DNA of 64,000 nucleotides, from NCBI GenBank assembly GCA_023078685.1, contig JALGAS010000001.1:3410001-3474000 (forward strand), read 5' to 3'. This DNA comes from Neopestalotiopsis rosae. Taxonomy: Eukaryota > Ascomycota > Sordariomycetes > Amphisphaeriales > Sporocadaceae. Below are positions 51,253 through 62,899 of the stretch, piece after piece; position 1 is the first letter of the stretch, and every line of letters starts with the position of its first letter. Both the position numbers and the translations under genes were made by a program. The notes beneath the pieces are model-generated. The model saw nothing but the letters and a program-made list of their open reading frames with translations, did no database searches and was not told where the DNA came from.

Positions 51253-51596
51253 AGTTTGACACTTGAGCGGGTAGGTGAAATGCTTATTCCTCTAAGAAAT
51301 CTTCGAAAATCGGCATAGATGCGCGCGAGGTTCTGCGGGGTACATGGACGATCATCAGCACGGATACTGATATACGAACAAGCAGCCCCGCCTTCCGCTC
51401 CCTTGATGATGATGATCGCCAGCTACCGGCATCGTCCATTTGCTCTCCTCTCCAAAATCGTTATTGTAAATATAATGTACTCGGTCAAGATGGGCCCGGT
51501 GGTATTTCGACTCTCTCGAGAAGCACAATGATATACTCTTGGTTGCAGCCATGTATGGTTGCAGCGAAGAGACAAGTTATCTTCTAAGCCGTCAGA
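51253..51596. other. Short intergenic region
   Basis: About 340 bp, with no gene seen. It is the upstream region of the secreted glycosidase gene. Confidence 0.4.
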
Positions 51597-54500
51597 ATGC
51601 AGCTATTCTTTCCAAGTATACTACTTTGCATTCATGCATATCTTTCGCTAGTGGCCAACGCTGCAAGCAGGTTGCCCACCAGTCAGGTTGCAGCCAGAAA
51701 GTCCGACCATGACTCAGGCTCATTCCAAGACCCAGGACCACGAGTGCGGCCAAAGTTCAGATACTGGATTCCTGATGCCTCGGTCGAAGCCGATGTAGTA
51801 TCTCAAGATGTGAAACGAGCCAAAGATGCTGGCATGGGTGGTCTCGAACTACTGGGATACTACCTATATGGAGGACCACCATCAAACGGCGCTGGAAGGG
51901 GAAACTTTGCCCCAGTGGACTGGGCCGAGTATGGCTTCGGAGGGGAGAAGTGGTGTGAGTATAAACATGGCTTCTAGGAAACATCCAATAAAGCTGATGA
52001 AAGTTGTAGATGAGATGTTTCGATCGTTTGCTGAAGCGATCCGAGCCAATGACATGGTCATGGACTTTGCCATTGGGCCAAATCAAGGCACAGGCGTGCC
52101 GGCACCTGAAGATGACGAGGGTCTTATGTGGGATATCAGCATCCACAACCAATCTGTCCCGATTGGAGGCTCGTTCAATGGCACCCTGCCTGGCTGGGGC
52201 AACGGGACTCTCTTGGCTGCTGTGACAGGATTGGAGATCAACACAACCACGATCACGTCTGGAAACAAATTGCAATCAGATCCTGAAGACCTTCCCGGAG
52301 ATTACTTTCTCAATCGTACCCAAATCACATTGTCAAATTCCAGTCTTATCGATGTGACAGACAAGGTTGATAGTCATGGACAGATAAGCCTCCAGTTCCC
52401 TCTGACTGAAACTACGGGAAGTGGTCACAACATTTTTGCCATCTACATTGCTTTGTCCGGCTACCGTGCCCAACAGGGGCCCGAGGGACTAGGCGGCCCC
52501 CAAACCACACCTGAGTCTTGGCTCCAAAACGGATCGTGGGCTGTAGACCATTTTTCCGCGCGAGGAGCAAAGTTGATCACGGACTTTTGGGAGCATTACA
52601 TTCTTCCAAATGGAACACGAGAGCTACTCGAGGATATCGGAAGCTATGCTTGGGAAGACAGTATCGAAATCGTATCTAATGTGTACTGGACTCGCAATCT
52701 CTCGACGAGTTTCTTTGTAGACCACGGATATGACTTCTCCAAATGGCTGCCAATATTATTCCATCGCAATGGCAAGAGCTCCAACAATCCTGCCGTATGG
52801 TGGGTGACTGATGAGCCAGATGAAGGTAACAGCCACATAGCCGACTATCGCTCAACTCTAGCAGGCCTCTACCGCGAGTATCTTACGGCTCTGAATGATT
52901 GGGCGCGTGATTATCTGGGCCTTGGATTTTCGGCGCAAATATCCTACAACCTACCCATGGACATGCTCGCCAAAATACCGTCAGTGACCGTACCCGAGAC
53001 CGAGTCGCTAGATTTCAGTGATCTCATTGATGGCTATCGACAATACTCGGGTCCAGCTTATCTGGCGGGACGCAACATTGTTTCTTCAGAGTGTGGAGCG
53101 GTCAGAGGCGAAGGATTCAGCCAGACCTTGCCCGAGCTATTGTGGCATGTCAAGCGGTCATATGCAGGAGGTGTCAACCAGTTTGTGTTTCATGGTATGC
53201 CCTACTCTGGGCACTATGGCAACACGACCTGGCCGGGCTTCACAACATTCAACTACCAGTATTCCGACATGCACGGACCGTACCAGCCTGGCTGGCAATT
53301 TTACAAGGAATACATGGACTTTGTGGGACGAAACAATTTTGTGCTGCAATCTGGAAGGCCCAAGATTGATATCGCCTTTTGGCAGAAGAGGACAACGTAC
53401 CCTGGACATGTCGAACTAAGGACTTACCCAGCAACAGACTTGGAGTCAGCGGGGTATACCTACCAGTATCTAAGTCCAGATGACTTGCCTCTTGCTACAG
53501 TCGAGGAGTCTGTGCTGGCTCCAGATGCTCAAGCATTCAAAGCTCTTGTCCTCCAGGCTAATGATTCCTTGACCGTCGACGGCGTGAACAAGTTGCTAGA
53601 GTTCGGCCGGGCCGGACTACCCATAATCTTTGCCGGCGGTGTACCTTCAAGCTACGTGGGTACATTTGGGCCCGACGAAATCCAGCAAGCTAATGAGGAC
53701 CTCGAAGAGTTGACGAGCTTTTCCAATGTTCACATCACCAGCTCCTTGGAAGTCGCGTCAGCTTTGGGAGACATTGGCATTGCGCCGCACACTAGGATTT
53801 CGTCCAATGGAACCTGGTTCACCCAATGGCACTGGGATCCGGACAATGAGGTGGACTACGTCTTTGTGTACAGTGATGCCATGAATATGCCACAGGGTCA
53901 AGGCGAGTCGGTGGGGACGATCAAGTTCGAGTCAACCGGTATTCCGTACGAGTACAATGCGTGGACAGGCGAGCAGCGGGCAATTATGAAATACAAGCAA
54001 TCGGCGAATACCACCCTGATTCCATTTCAACTGGCCGGGAACCAGTCAAAAATAATTGCATTTCATCCAGAGATCATTCGGGATAGTTCAGGGTCTCAAG
54101 CATCGTGGGAATCTGCGAACCTGGAGTACCCCTACATGAACACGTCTACATTTTCAGAGCTCGGGCGATATCCTGTGACAGCAAACACCACCTTGTCGGC
54201 GAGTTCGTGTGGCAGCTTTGAGCTACAGAATTGGACTCTAGTCGTAGAACACTGGGAGGCTCCGAACGACCTGTACAATTACACGGGCGGTGCATATCGA
54301 TACAACACGACACATGAGCTCGAAAGCCTGCAGTCATGGCAAGACATTCCTGGCCTGCAAAACACCTCGGGCATTGGTTACTACAGTGCCAGCTTTAATT
54401 GGCCACCATCACAATGTGTCAACAATAGCGATATCAGTGGAGCCATGATTGATTTCGGCTATGTTTATCACACTTTGCGAGCTTCGGTCAATGGACAGCG

Positions 54501-54750
54501 GTTGCCGGCCATGGATGTCACGGCGCCTACTGCAGATTTGAAACTCTCACTCAAGAATGGGAAGAATGTGGTGGAGGCGGTAGTGTCAACGCCACTTGGG
54601 AACACATTGAGGACCATCTGGAATGAACTGCAAACATCGGGCGAAGGACCAGCCAGCCCAGATGCAGGGACTGTGAACAGACCTCCAGTTGGCCAGTACG
54701 GACTAAAGCAACAAGTCAAGATCATACCTTATCAGAGCAACGCCCTCTGA
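51597..54750 (+). CDS. Secreted GH106-like glycoside hydrolase (alpha-L-rhamnosidase family)
   Basis: Exons 51597-51954 and 52010-54750 give 1,032 residues. A signal peptide is clear (residues 1 to about 22, hydrophobic core FFPSILLCIHAYLSLV, cleavage near ANA|AS). The mature part starts with FRYWIPDASVEADVVSQD and AKDAGMGGLELL, the opening barrel strand typical of GH106-like proteins. SSECGAVRGEGF and SYAGGVNQFVFHGMPYSG follow at about 480-530. The C-terminal third is beta-rich with a GH2-like carbohydrate-binding pattern. Numerous N-glycosylation sequons (such as NGT, NTT, NSS) support secretion. GH106 members cleave alpha-L-rhamnosides of pectic rhamnogalacturonan. The substrate here is inferred, and the fungal branch may differ. 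The 55-nt intron is supported by phase and consensus. Confidence 0.78.
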
Positions 54751-55500
54751 ATCTAATGTACTTTGTATAAAAACCTGGTAGGGGACCAGAGGACCCGAAA
54801 CGTCTTGTCACTCCAGCACAATGAAATCACAGCACGGTCTCCTATGGCTCTCATGTATCTCGCCATTGATGTCCAAGCTCATTGTAGCCGTTCTTGACCG
54901 GAAGGATGGATTGAAATAATTGACAGTTCCATTTTACAGCCGTGATATGTAGTGATCTACACAGGCATACTAACGTATGGCAATTACATGAAGAGTGAAC
55001 TATTAGAAACATTGGCGTGAATCGCGCAGTGGCATTGATGACACTGCACTCAGTCAAGGCTGCTTACGAGCCGGCACACTGTCAGTGTTGGACGAATAAG
55101 TGACGAGAACGGCCATGAATAGAGCAATGGAGCGCGCCCGCCCAACAATCAAAGTCTGCTCCCGCCTCAGAAGAAATATTAAAATTCGCTCCCGCCAATA
55201 CTGATTCTTCAAAGCAAACGGCGAGAGCGGCGGTGGGCCACAACAATCTCTGCTGCACACCTGGCTGCCTGCTACTCGCCCGCCTGACTTGATCTCGATT
55301 GTTGTCGTTGCGGGGGGTGATAATGAGGCAACAAAGGGCGCCACACACACCTACAAAACCTCGACCTGTGTGGGAGTGCACAACTTCTATTCTTTTTTCC
55401 CTTCCCACTTCCCACTTCCTACAAATCACACCTCCAATCCATGGATGGCTTCACACTCCCATCATTCGCACTCCGGTGCTTGATGGCTTCATTATCTTTT
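54751..55500. other. Intergenic region before the repeat-rich stretch
   Basis: About 750 bp with no supported gene. Confidence 0.4.
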
Positions 55501-55518
55501 CTTCACCTGCCCAAATCC

Positions 55519-55631
55519 GAGATGCGACGAAATATTCGAAGCTCAAAGACGCGATGAAGGTTGTTGACCTTTCATTCCTCCGTCGCATCTTCAACTTCGT
55601 CATCATATCTTCGAATATTCCGTCGCATCTC
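55519..55631. repeat. Fold-back (inverted) repeat, 23-bp arms
   Basis: The arms 55519-55541 and 55609-55631 are reverse complements at 22 of 23 positions (left arm GAGATGCGACGAAATATTCG plus AAG). They are separated by 67 bp. Both arms contain the core of the degenerate array that follows, here in opposite orientations. Confidence 0.8.
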
Positions 55632-55985
55632 GGCATTCCCTGTACCTGCCACTTGGTATTCCGTCGCATGTTAAAATTTTCGTCACGTCGCGTCTTGGAA
55701 TTCTTGCACTTTCCTTCCAACATTTTGTCGCGTCTTGGGACCTTTGGCTCCTGCCTATCACTCTTTCATCGCATCCCCAAAGATTTCATCGCATCCGCTT
55801 CAGAATTTTCGTCGCGTCTTCGACTCTTCAGCTCTTGCCCTGAAAACTCCCGTCGCATCTTGGAATTTTCTGGCTCTTGCCCACCATTTCTCCATCGCAT
55901 CTTTGGACGTTTGGCTCCTGCCTGTCTTCCTTTCGTCGCATCTTGGGATTTCCTGCCCTCGGTAGTTGTTCTTTGGTCGCGTCTT
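55581..55985. repeat. Degenerate minisatellite with ~41-bp period and core CGTCGCRTCTT
   Basis: Twelve copies of the core (YRTCGCRTSYT-like) start at 55581, 55621, 55662, 55686, 55726, 55767, 55787, 55810, 55851, 55893, 55934 and 55975. Most spacings are 40-42 bp; three are half-steps of 20-24 bp. Flanking words such as TTGGAATTTT, GGCTC and TGCCC recur between cores. The array is open in several frames, but the encoded sequence looks like no known protein. Confidence 0.75.
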
Positions 55986-56484
55986 TGACATCTTCAGGGT
56001 ATCTGCACATTTCTCAGTGCAGGTTCGCGACTCTCGTCCCGTTGTCTGAGTCTTTCAGCGCATCGCCGGCCCTCTGTGCACTTTCTTGCAGGCATGTCTC
56101 GACCTCACGGACACGAGCATGGCATCACCCCTCGAACACAAGCACCTTCCATCACAGCCAGCATCAGCTCCCGCCGTACTGGCTAGACCGGATAGGTATT
56201 TGCCCTTTCTTCCATCATTCACAACTTGGTCGTCGCCCGCCCAAGCAAGACGTCGGGTGGCAATTCAAGAGACTTTGAAAAACCTCTGCCTCCACTGTCA
56301 CTGCCAGCAAGTTACCCTGCCAACAGCAAAAGCTCACAGCTAGGTCAGCCAGGGATGACCTTCACATTCTCTCTGCTGACCTACAATCATGGCATGTCCT
56401 CTCTTCCTCCGCTGTCGCTTTGTGATACGTCCAATGGGTGTTGCTGTTCGTCCCATTCACGACTTGCAACATTGGACGGGTCAT

Positions 56485-56640
56485 CACACCGGACGGTCCC
56501 TTCACATTGGACGGCTCTTTCACATTGGACGGCTCTTTCACATTGGACGGCTCTTTCACATTGGACGGCTCTTTCACATTGGACGGCTCTTTCACATTGG
56601 ACGGCTCTTTCACATTGGACGGCTCTTTCACACTGACGGT
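56485..56640. repeat. 18-bp tandem repeat, seven perfect copies
   Basis: The unit CACATTGGACGGCTCTTT occurs seven times without a mismatch at 56503-56628. A degenerate copy precedes it (56485-56502) and a partial copy follows (56629-56640). As 18 is a multiple of three and the unit has no stop in the frames I read, long frames run through it: FTLDGS, HWTALS and HIGRLF on the plus strand and NVKEPS on the minus strand. None is supported as a gene. Confidence 0.95.
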
Positions 56641-57270
56641 TCCGAAGACAGGCGAAAAACCTCTTGCCCACTACGCCATTATATCCAATTCCTATATCGG
56701 TTCGGCTTCTCCCTACCGAATCTTGATGTTTGACCAAATTGCATACTATATTGATGTCTCTTGCATGAGATCGAGCAGCAACTGCAACGCGTCAAGAACG
56801 GGTGGTTTCTACAGCACCAATGGAGGCCATGGCTACCACCAGGCTCCCGCCACTGCGACTTCTAGCATGTGCCCGAGAGAGGTTTTGGTACTCGAGCACA
56901 GAGCCTCAACAACTGCCTTTGGCTCCAGCAACAGAGGTTGGCCATGTTTTGGTCAAGCAGGACACTGACCGCTGGGGTTGGGACTGGGGTACGAAGTGCG
57001 GCTTTGCACAAGCAACTTATCTTTCAACAGAAAGCAACGAATCTCAGCCAGAGGGCCCGCACAAGTCAAGTTCAATATTCCACGGGTGGTGAAAACGAGC
57101 GCGGGACGTTGAGCTGAGGCTACATGGTCCTGAAGGAAGTGTCACTCCCCAGCCTGCACTCTAAACAACTCAGACTGCAATGGGCCTTGAGGCAGACCTT
57201 GCGATATCCGGCCCGACACGAGATAGTGCATTCCAAGATGAATCACTTAACTACCGTGCCCTATAGCCAG

Positions 57271-57807
57271 GGTACACAGGAGGTCCCCCTTGACCAGCAC
57301 GGCTACCCTGAACAACTGAAGAACGGCGGACTGGGCAAGATCAAAGCCAAGCATATCCAGGAGATCTTATCCATGGTCCATGATGAGAACATGGCACGTC
57401 GAGCAGACTATCTGGAGGAGGCAGAGACTGGCATTCAAGCAGATGTCGCAGGAGCAGTCAACATTACAGATGACCCTACAATAGGCCTGTCCGCCGGCTC
57501 GGATCCAATTTCTGAGGGCCGCCGAATCTACATCGGCACTCCACCCTGCCTGCTTGAGGGCGGTGTAACAAATTGTGTCTACGGCGCCGAGGCGAACTGC
57601 AACGTGGAACGGTGTGCCGGAGGTCATGAAAGCGTTAGGGGACAAGCGCAAAGAAGCGGACCTCATGAAGGTACCTCAAGTACACCGTAACCCGCAGCCA
57701 GGTCAAGCATCTCCTTCGTGAGTTCGGTGTTTACAACACACTTGAGAAGATCTACATGCCCTACGCCGAAGGTACACAGGAGGTCCCCCTTGACCAGCAC
57801 GACTACC
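57271..57807. repeat. Duplicated 37-bp block within the RRM relic
   Basis: The segments 57271-57307 and 57771-57807 differ by one base (GGTACACAGGAGGTCCCCCT and onward). They encode GTQEVPLDQHGY and GTQEVPLDQHDY. The preceding TGCCCTA is also shared. Confidence 0.9.
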
Positions 57808-57943
57808 TTGCCGACCGTGGCTACGACGGAGAGTGCTACAATGGCCAAGAGGAGCCCATCGAGCTGCCCAACAAGGGCTACGTCTTCGTCACATACGGTG
57901 ATCCTGCCGAGGCTGAGGCGGCCATTAATCGCTTGGGCGGTGT

Positions 57944-58614
57944 CTACCACCTGGAACGCAAGCTAGTAGCTGAGCATAACGCAGGCGCTATGAATGCGTG
58001 CGGTTGGCCTGGTTGCGGCAGTTATGGCGCAACAAGGCGTGATACGCACATGCGTAAGTTGTCACATGTCCATTCCTTGTTGATGTGGTCATCGCAATAG
58101 GTTCGCCGTGTTGTTGCTAATCCTTGTTTTTACAGTATGCGGGAAGAGAACGCGTTGATGCTGCAGGGAGGGAGAGGATGGAGACCTGGTCAAAGAACGT
58201 CAGGCCGGCCGTGGCCGACTTCGCCTCACCATAAGAGACTGCGTTGCGAAGTCTCTATAGGGCCCGTGGCAATGATGCCACGACGGCCCCTTTCGTTGAG
58301 TACGATTATTTGACCTCCATGTGAGAATCCGCCTCCTTTACCAAAATGCCAACCTTTGCAGAAAAGCAAGAGGAGCTCTTATAGGAGCTACCAACCATTT
58401 TTCTGTAGTCTGTCGCCCTGGTCTGCCCAAGGGCGTTGCTTTTCGACAGGACGACCTCAACGGCGGCGCATCTCGTTGGAATCGCAACCGTCGCTGGAAC
58501 CGCTACGACAGCATTCTTAACGAGGCGGCCTTGGGCGAAATCTACCACCTGGAGCGCAAGCTAGTAGCTGAGCATAATGCAGGAGCCATGGATGCGTGCG
58601 GTTGGCCTGGCTGC
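57944..58614. repeat. Duplicated 73-bp block within the RRM relic
   Basis: The segments 57944-58016 and 58542-58614 are the same length and differ at a handful of positions. Both encode YHLERKLVAEHNAGA followed by ACGWPGC. They sit in different contexts, so this is a shuffled internal duplication. Confidence 0.9.
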
Positions 58615-58681
58615 ATTGAGATCCTTTCCACACTCTGATGACAGCCGTCGCTGGAATCGCTACGACAGCATCCTTAACGAG
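58488..58681. repeat. Duplicated 37-bp block within the RRM relic
   Basis: The segments 58488-58524 and 58645-58681 share 35 of 37 bases and encode RRWNRYDSILNE. They flank the second copy of the 73-bp block. Confidence 0.9.
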
Positions 58682-58960
58682 CAGCAGCGCAGTGGCCAGT
58701 ACTTTGGCGCCAATAACGCTCTCACACACAATGGCACTTACAATGCCATCTATGGCAATGCCAACGCCTACAATGGTGTTTGTGCTGCGACGACGCAGTA
58801 CATGATGACGAGATCGTCATGGCCCCTACCACCTGGGTACTTCCATGGGTCCTGCTGCTGGCCCTTATGGTGGCTTCAACAGCAACAATGGCTTTGGCAA
58901 CGGTGCATATGGGTGTATCAGAAGGAAATCGACACGGTATCTCTTTCACAGGATTAGAAC

Positions 58961-60122
58961 GCTGGGGAAAACAAAGAAGAAAAAAGAAAAAAAAAACCAA
59001 GGGAGAGAGAGATAGAGAGAGGGAGACACTGTGACTGAGTCCGGGACAGCCATCTGAGGGATTGTCGTAAGCGATAGGAGAAAAGGAAGCAGAAGCAAGG
59101 ACGGGTTCCGGCCCTCCCCCATCTTCAGGGACGTCCGACTATGGGTTGTTTGCTCGTCTCTCCACTCAATGTAAGTGCTTCTTTGTCACTATTTGCTCCT
59201 TGCTTTTCTGTTTCAGTTGATTCTGACATTTGTATCACCAGAACGATTCTCACAAGTCGATCGTTCACAATGGAGGCTCAGCTGCTCAAGATGACCTACA
59301 GTAGCGAGACTGTCAACTCTGTCCTCCATTTGGTCACAGTCAACATTCGGTTCGACCAGTGGTGAGAGCCGCCTGATTTTGAGCCCCAACGAAACAGGTT
59401 ACGTCGAGGGCCACGGATGTGGGCCTTCGTAACCCGCGGCGTACGAGAAGTCCTGGCATTCAGTGCCGACCCCATTGACTCTGCTACTGGCAGGTCCCAT
59501 TACCCGAAGAAACTTGGATAATAGGAGGAACAACAATCACAATATTTGTCTTGAAGTGAAGAAGCAATGCGATTTGAGTAGTGGTTCGGCAGACATCGTC
59601 GAGAGAAATAAAAGTCAGCAAGTATAGTAAAAGTGTTTACGAGAAAAGAAGATGCTTTGGGGAAGTGAAAGCCTCTGGGAAAACAAAGAGCAATCAGGAG
59701 AAGTAAGAGTAAAGGAAAACATCCTCGCAGTAAACAAGCTTTCCAGAAAGTTCAAGTGATCGAGGAAGATGTACGCAGTCCAGACAAGCATCAACATCAC
59801 CATCGTCACTGCATACGATGCATGCATGCATGGGTGCCTTTATCAAGTGATTCTTGGATCATCCCTCCGGCAAAGTGTGGACCGGTTGACGTTGCTCGAT
59901 CGCCCACATTCCATTCTCCACCTGATTGCAGAGTACCATGACCATTTCTCGGTCGACTGAAATAAGTAAGGGAATCTCATTTTTATTCGAAATACTTTTC
60001 CTTCCAAAAGTCAATAATGGTCGTCTAAATGCAACAATGCTGCTCTGTGTATACTAGTCATTCTCAGGGTATCCAACTTTTCTCTTTTTTCCGCCATCTT
60101 CTTCATCGCGCGCACCTTTTTC
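58961..60122. other. Intergenic region after the RRM relic
   Basis: About 1.2 kb. An A/G-rich patch lies at 58970-59030. A short frame from 59141 contains an intron-like segment (GTAAGT near 59171 to CACCAG near 59241), but nothing supports a gene. Confidence 0.35.
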
Positions 60123-61973
60123 TTATAGCTTCTCAAGTCTTCTCTTCCTAAGCGTCTCCTCTCCAAATTTGGCCATTTCGTACTTCTTGACCTTGCCGCT
60201 GCCGGTGAGGGGCACGTCGGAGGGGACACCGCCCTCACCGAGCCAAAAGACGTGGGCCGGCGCCTTGTGCTTTCCGAGCTTCTGTCGCACCCAGTCCCGC
60301 ATCTCCTGGTCGCTGGGGCGCTTCTTGCCGCTGTCGCCGCCCTCCAGAAAGGCCGCCACGACCTCGCCGTAGTGGGCGTCCTTGAGGCCCGTGACAATGG
60401 CCTTGGTGATGCTGGGGTGCGCCATGAGGCGCTCCTCGATCTCCAGAGGGTAAATGTTTTCGCCACCTTGAACCAGAAGAAGTCAGTCTATCGTTTGCAA
60501 TGTTGTACAGTGAAGTGGTGGATTCTTACCTCTAATGATGATATCCTTGAAACGTCCCGTGATGGAGCAGTATCCGTCCTCGTCAAACACGGCCTCGTCA
60601 CCAGTGTGCAGCCACAAGACACCAGCCTCGTCGCGGATCATGACCTCGGACGTCTTCTCCGAGTTGTTCCAGTAGCCGGCCTGCAGCTGGTAGCCGCCGA
60701 TGCAGAGCTCGCCGCGCGTGCCGATGGGGACAATGTTGCCCTCGTGGTCCACGATCTTGGCGTGGGCGTGGGGCATCAGGGTGCCGACGGTGGTCAGGCG
60801 CTTGTCGATGCCGTCGTCGGTGAAGGCGTTGAAGCAGGTGGGGGACGCCTCGGTCAGGCCGTAGCTGCTGGTGAACTCGGTCATGCCGAAGCGCTCGACC
60901 ATGAGCTCCATCAGGTACCGGGGCACGGGCGCGCCGGCGACGATGCCGGTCCTGAGCCTGTCGCAGTTGAAGTTTGGCGGCAGGGGCAGGTTGAACAGCG
61001 TGTCGAACATGGCCGGGACGCCGTGGCACGCCGTGCACTGCTCGTCCGAGATGGCGCGCAGCACGGCCGCCGGGTCAAAGACCTCCTCCGGGAAGACGAT
61101 CTTGGCGCCGTGCGTGATGACGGCCATGAGACCGAGCACCAGGCCAAAGCAGTGGAACAGCGGCGGGGGGCAGCAGAGAACGTCATCGGGGGTCAGGCGC
61201 ATTCTGTCGCCAATGAAGCGCGAGTTGTTGACAATGTTGTGGTGCGTCAGCATGGCCGCCTTCGGTAGGCCCGTCGTACCGCTCGTAAACTGGAGGTTGC
61301 ACACATTGTGGGAAAGGACTTTTCTTCCTAGCCGGTAGAGGTCGCCTTGGCTGACCTTTAAGCCTCGCTTCAACAGTTCGGCATATGTTGGGTAAGCGCC
61401 AGCCTCTCCTCTAATAATGACTACACTCGGCTTGGTTGATTGAGCAGCCAGCTCCGCCAAGAGTTTTGAGTTGTCGACACGACCAATCTTCTTTTGTGTG
61501 AAAAAGACCTTGCAGTCTGGGTGTTCGTGTCAGTGAGATCGGCAGACTTCTGACCAGGGTGGAGCCATCATACCTGAAAATTTGAGAGCATACTGTGCTT
61601 CTGTTGGAGTATATGTGTTGTTCAAAATAACCAATATGGCACCAATTCGGGCCACGGCAAAGAAAATGGCAGCGTATTCAGCACAGTTGCCAGCCATGAC
61701 GCCCACTCTGTCACCAACACCGATTCCGAGCGACATTAAAGCCCGCGCGAGCTGGCCGCTCTGCTGGTTGAGCTCGTTGTAGGTCCATCGTGTTCCGTTC
61801 CACGGGGTGACCAGTGCCTCTTGCGTGCCGTGGTGCTGGCACTGGAGTTCGAGCAGCTCGCCCAAGGTGAGGTCAACCAGCGGGGGGTCGACTGGGCCAT
61901 GGAGGACGGAGAGCTTCCGCCGCTCGACGTAGGGCTCTGGTGTGTATGACGACTCTACGGGCTGTGTAGCCAT
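60123..61973 (-). CDS. Acyl-CoA ligase / AMP-binding synthetase
   Basis: Exons 61973-61574, 61516-60530 and 60466-60123 give 576 residues. ANL-superfamily motifs are the P-loop-like TSGTTGLPKAAMLTHHN (211-227), SSYGLTEASP, WLHTGDEAVFDEDGYCSITG with GRFKDIIIRGGENIYP across the last intron, and the C-terminal catalytic lysine region GSGKVKKYEM. The enzyme adenylates a carboxylic acid and joins it to CoA. The group includes medium-chain acyl-CoA ligases and the mevalonyl-CoA ligase SidI of siderophore synthesis. The last residues are EKL, not a good PTS1, and no clean PTS2 is seen. The start MATQPVESSY was chosen over an upstream ATG whose leader does not resemble the family. A siderophore transporter gene follows upstream, with one iron-GATA site between. 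Confidence 0.92.
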
Positions 61974-62793
61974 TGTGTCTATTACTTTGGTGTTTTTTTT
62001 TTTGGCAGAAAGGAGATTACAGAAAACAAAACAGAGAAAGTCAATCAATGTGTCACCGGCTCAATATCATGGTAGGTCCCTCGGAGCTATACTTGTGAAA
62101 TCCGACAAGAAAAAAATCGGAGCACCCAGACGTGAAAACAACTTTGTTTTCCGGGGGCATTTTCCAAGAATTCAATGGCCGTGGCCTGATGATGGAGCTT
62201 TTCGGGAGCTAGGTAGGGACCTCCACACATTTGATGGGACCCCTTCTTACCTGAGGGAGACGCAGTGCAATTGCGTAGGACCGTAGGTATCCATCCAGGT
62301 TTGTAGGAGGAACCAGAACAGTCAGACCATGACCAGACCCAAAAGGACGTCGTCTCCGAGTCGTGGCAAGGCTACTGCATACCATGTACGTAGGTTAAGA
62401 GAGCCTCGGTAGGGCGGTGCCTTTGGATGGATGGATATGTCGAAAGATCGGAACGAGCCATTTGCTAACTGCCTGAAGAGGAAATGATGAGATTTTCGCC
62501 TCCCTGTGCTTCAGTTTGTGTCTAAGGAACACGAGGCGAGGTTTTAGAGACGGTGCCCTATTGTTCCGCATGTACATCATGGTACGTAACTGCGACTTCG
62601 CGAATTACCTACCCAACTTACCTGATCGTGGGCATCGACTAAGGCTTGGCTCCAGTCTTGGGTCGCCTGCCGCCGGCCCTGGTGATCACCAAGCGATGCG
62701 AGGGACCTTGGGACCACTAGGCGACCGGAAACCCGGGGAGGAGCAGCAAACCAGCAGCAAACCGAAAAGAGGAGTGTGTCAAAGAGGGACACT

Positions 62794-62811
62794 GAGAGAG
62801 AGAGAGAGAGA
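62794..62811. repeat. (GA)n microsatellite
   Basis: About nine GA units followed by an A run. Confidence 0.85.
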
Positions 62812-62890
62812 AAAAAAAATTTCTTTAGTGATGCAAAGGCACAGGGATGAACGAAGGGTGGTGTGGAGCGCCAAAGATCTAATCAATTCC

Positions 62891-62899
62891 ATCAGATAA
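62891..62899 (+). promoter_or_regulatory. Single ATCAGATAA iron-GATA-type site
   Basis: An exact match to ATCWGATAA, 0.9 kb upstream of the acyl-CoA ligase start. A single copy of a nine-base motif could be chance; its place beside a siderophore transporter gene makes it worth noting. Confidence 0.4.

Larger units (their letters stand above)
57120..58960 (+). pseudogene. Decayed and rearranged RRM-type RNA-binding protein gene (relic)
   Basis: Pieces of RNA-recognition motifs are visible in order but interrupted. An RNP2-like RRIYIGTPPCLLEGGV lies near 57520-57570. A good RRM half lies at about 57670-57966 (YTVTRSQVKHLLREFGVYNT, later the RNP1 KGYVFVTYGDPAEAEAAINR). Asn/Tyr-rich C-terminal text lies near 58650-58790 (RRWNRYDSILNEQ, NGTYNAIYGNANAYNG). 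Frames change between pieces, stops intervene, and several segments occur twice (see the duplicated blocks). No continuous gene model with sound splice sites could be built. It is either a pseudogene copy of an intact gene elsewhere or a badly diverged active gene; the former is likelier. Confidence 0.65.

Noticed and set aside
56503..56628. CRISPR-like array
   Set aside because: The 18-bp units are contiguous without spacers and the genome is eukaryotic, so it is a minisatellite.
59141..59365. A small 74-codon frame with an intron-like segment
   Set aside because: The splice sites are possible, but the joined sequence shows no motif and no convincing end.
60123..60131. EKL as a peroxisomal PTS1 on the acyl-CoA ligase
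   Set aside because: Glu at position -3 is outside the accepted PTS1 pattern, and no proper PTS2 nonapeptide is present near the N-terminus.
60252..61268. A 338-codon plus-strand frame opposite the acyl-CoA ligase
   Set aside because: It is antisense to a clear ligase gene and has no family resemblance.
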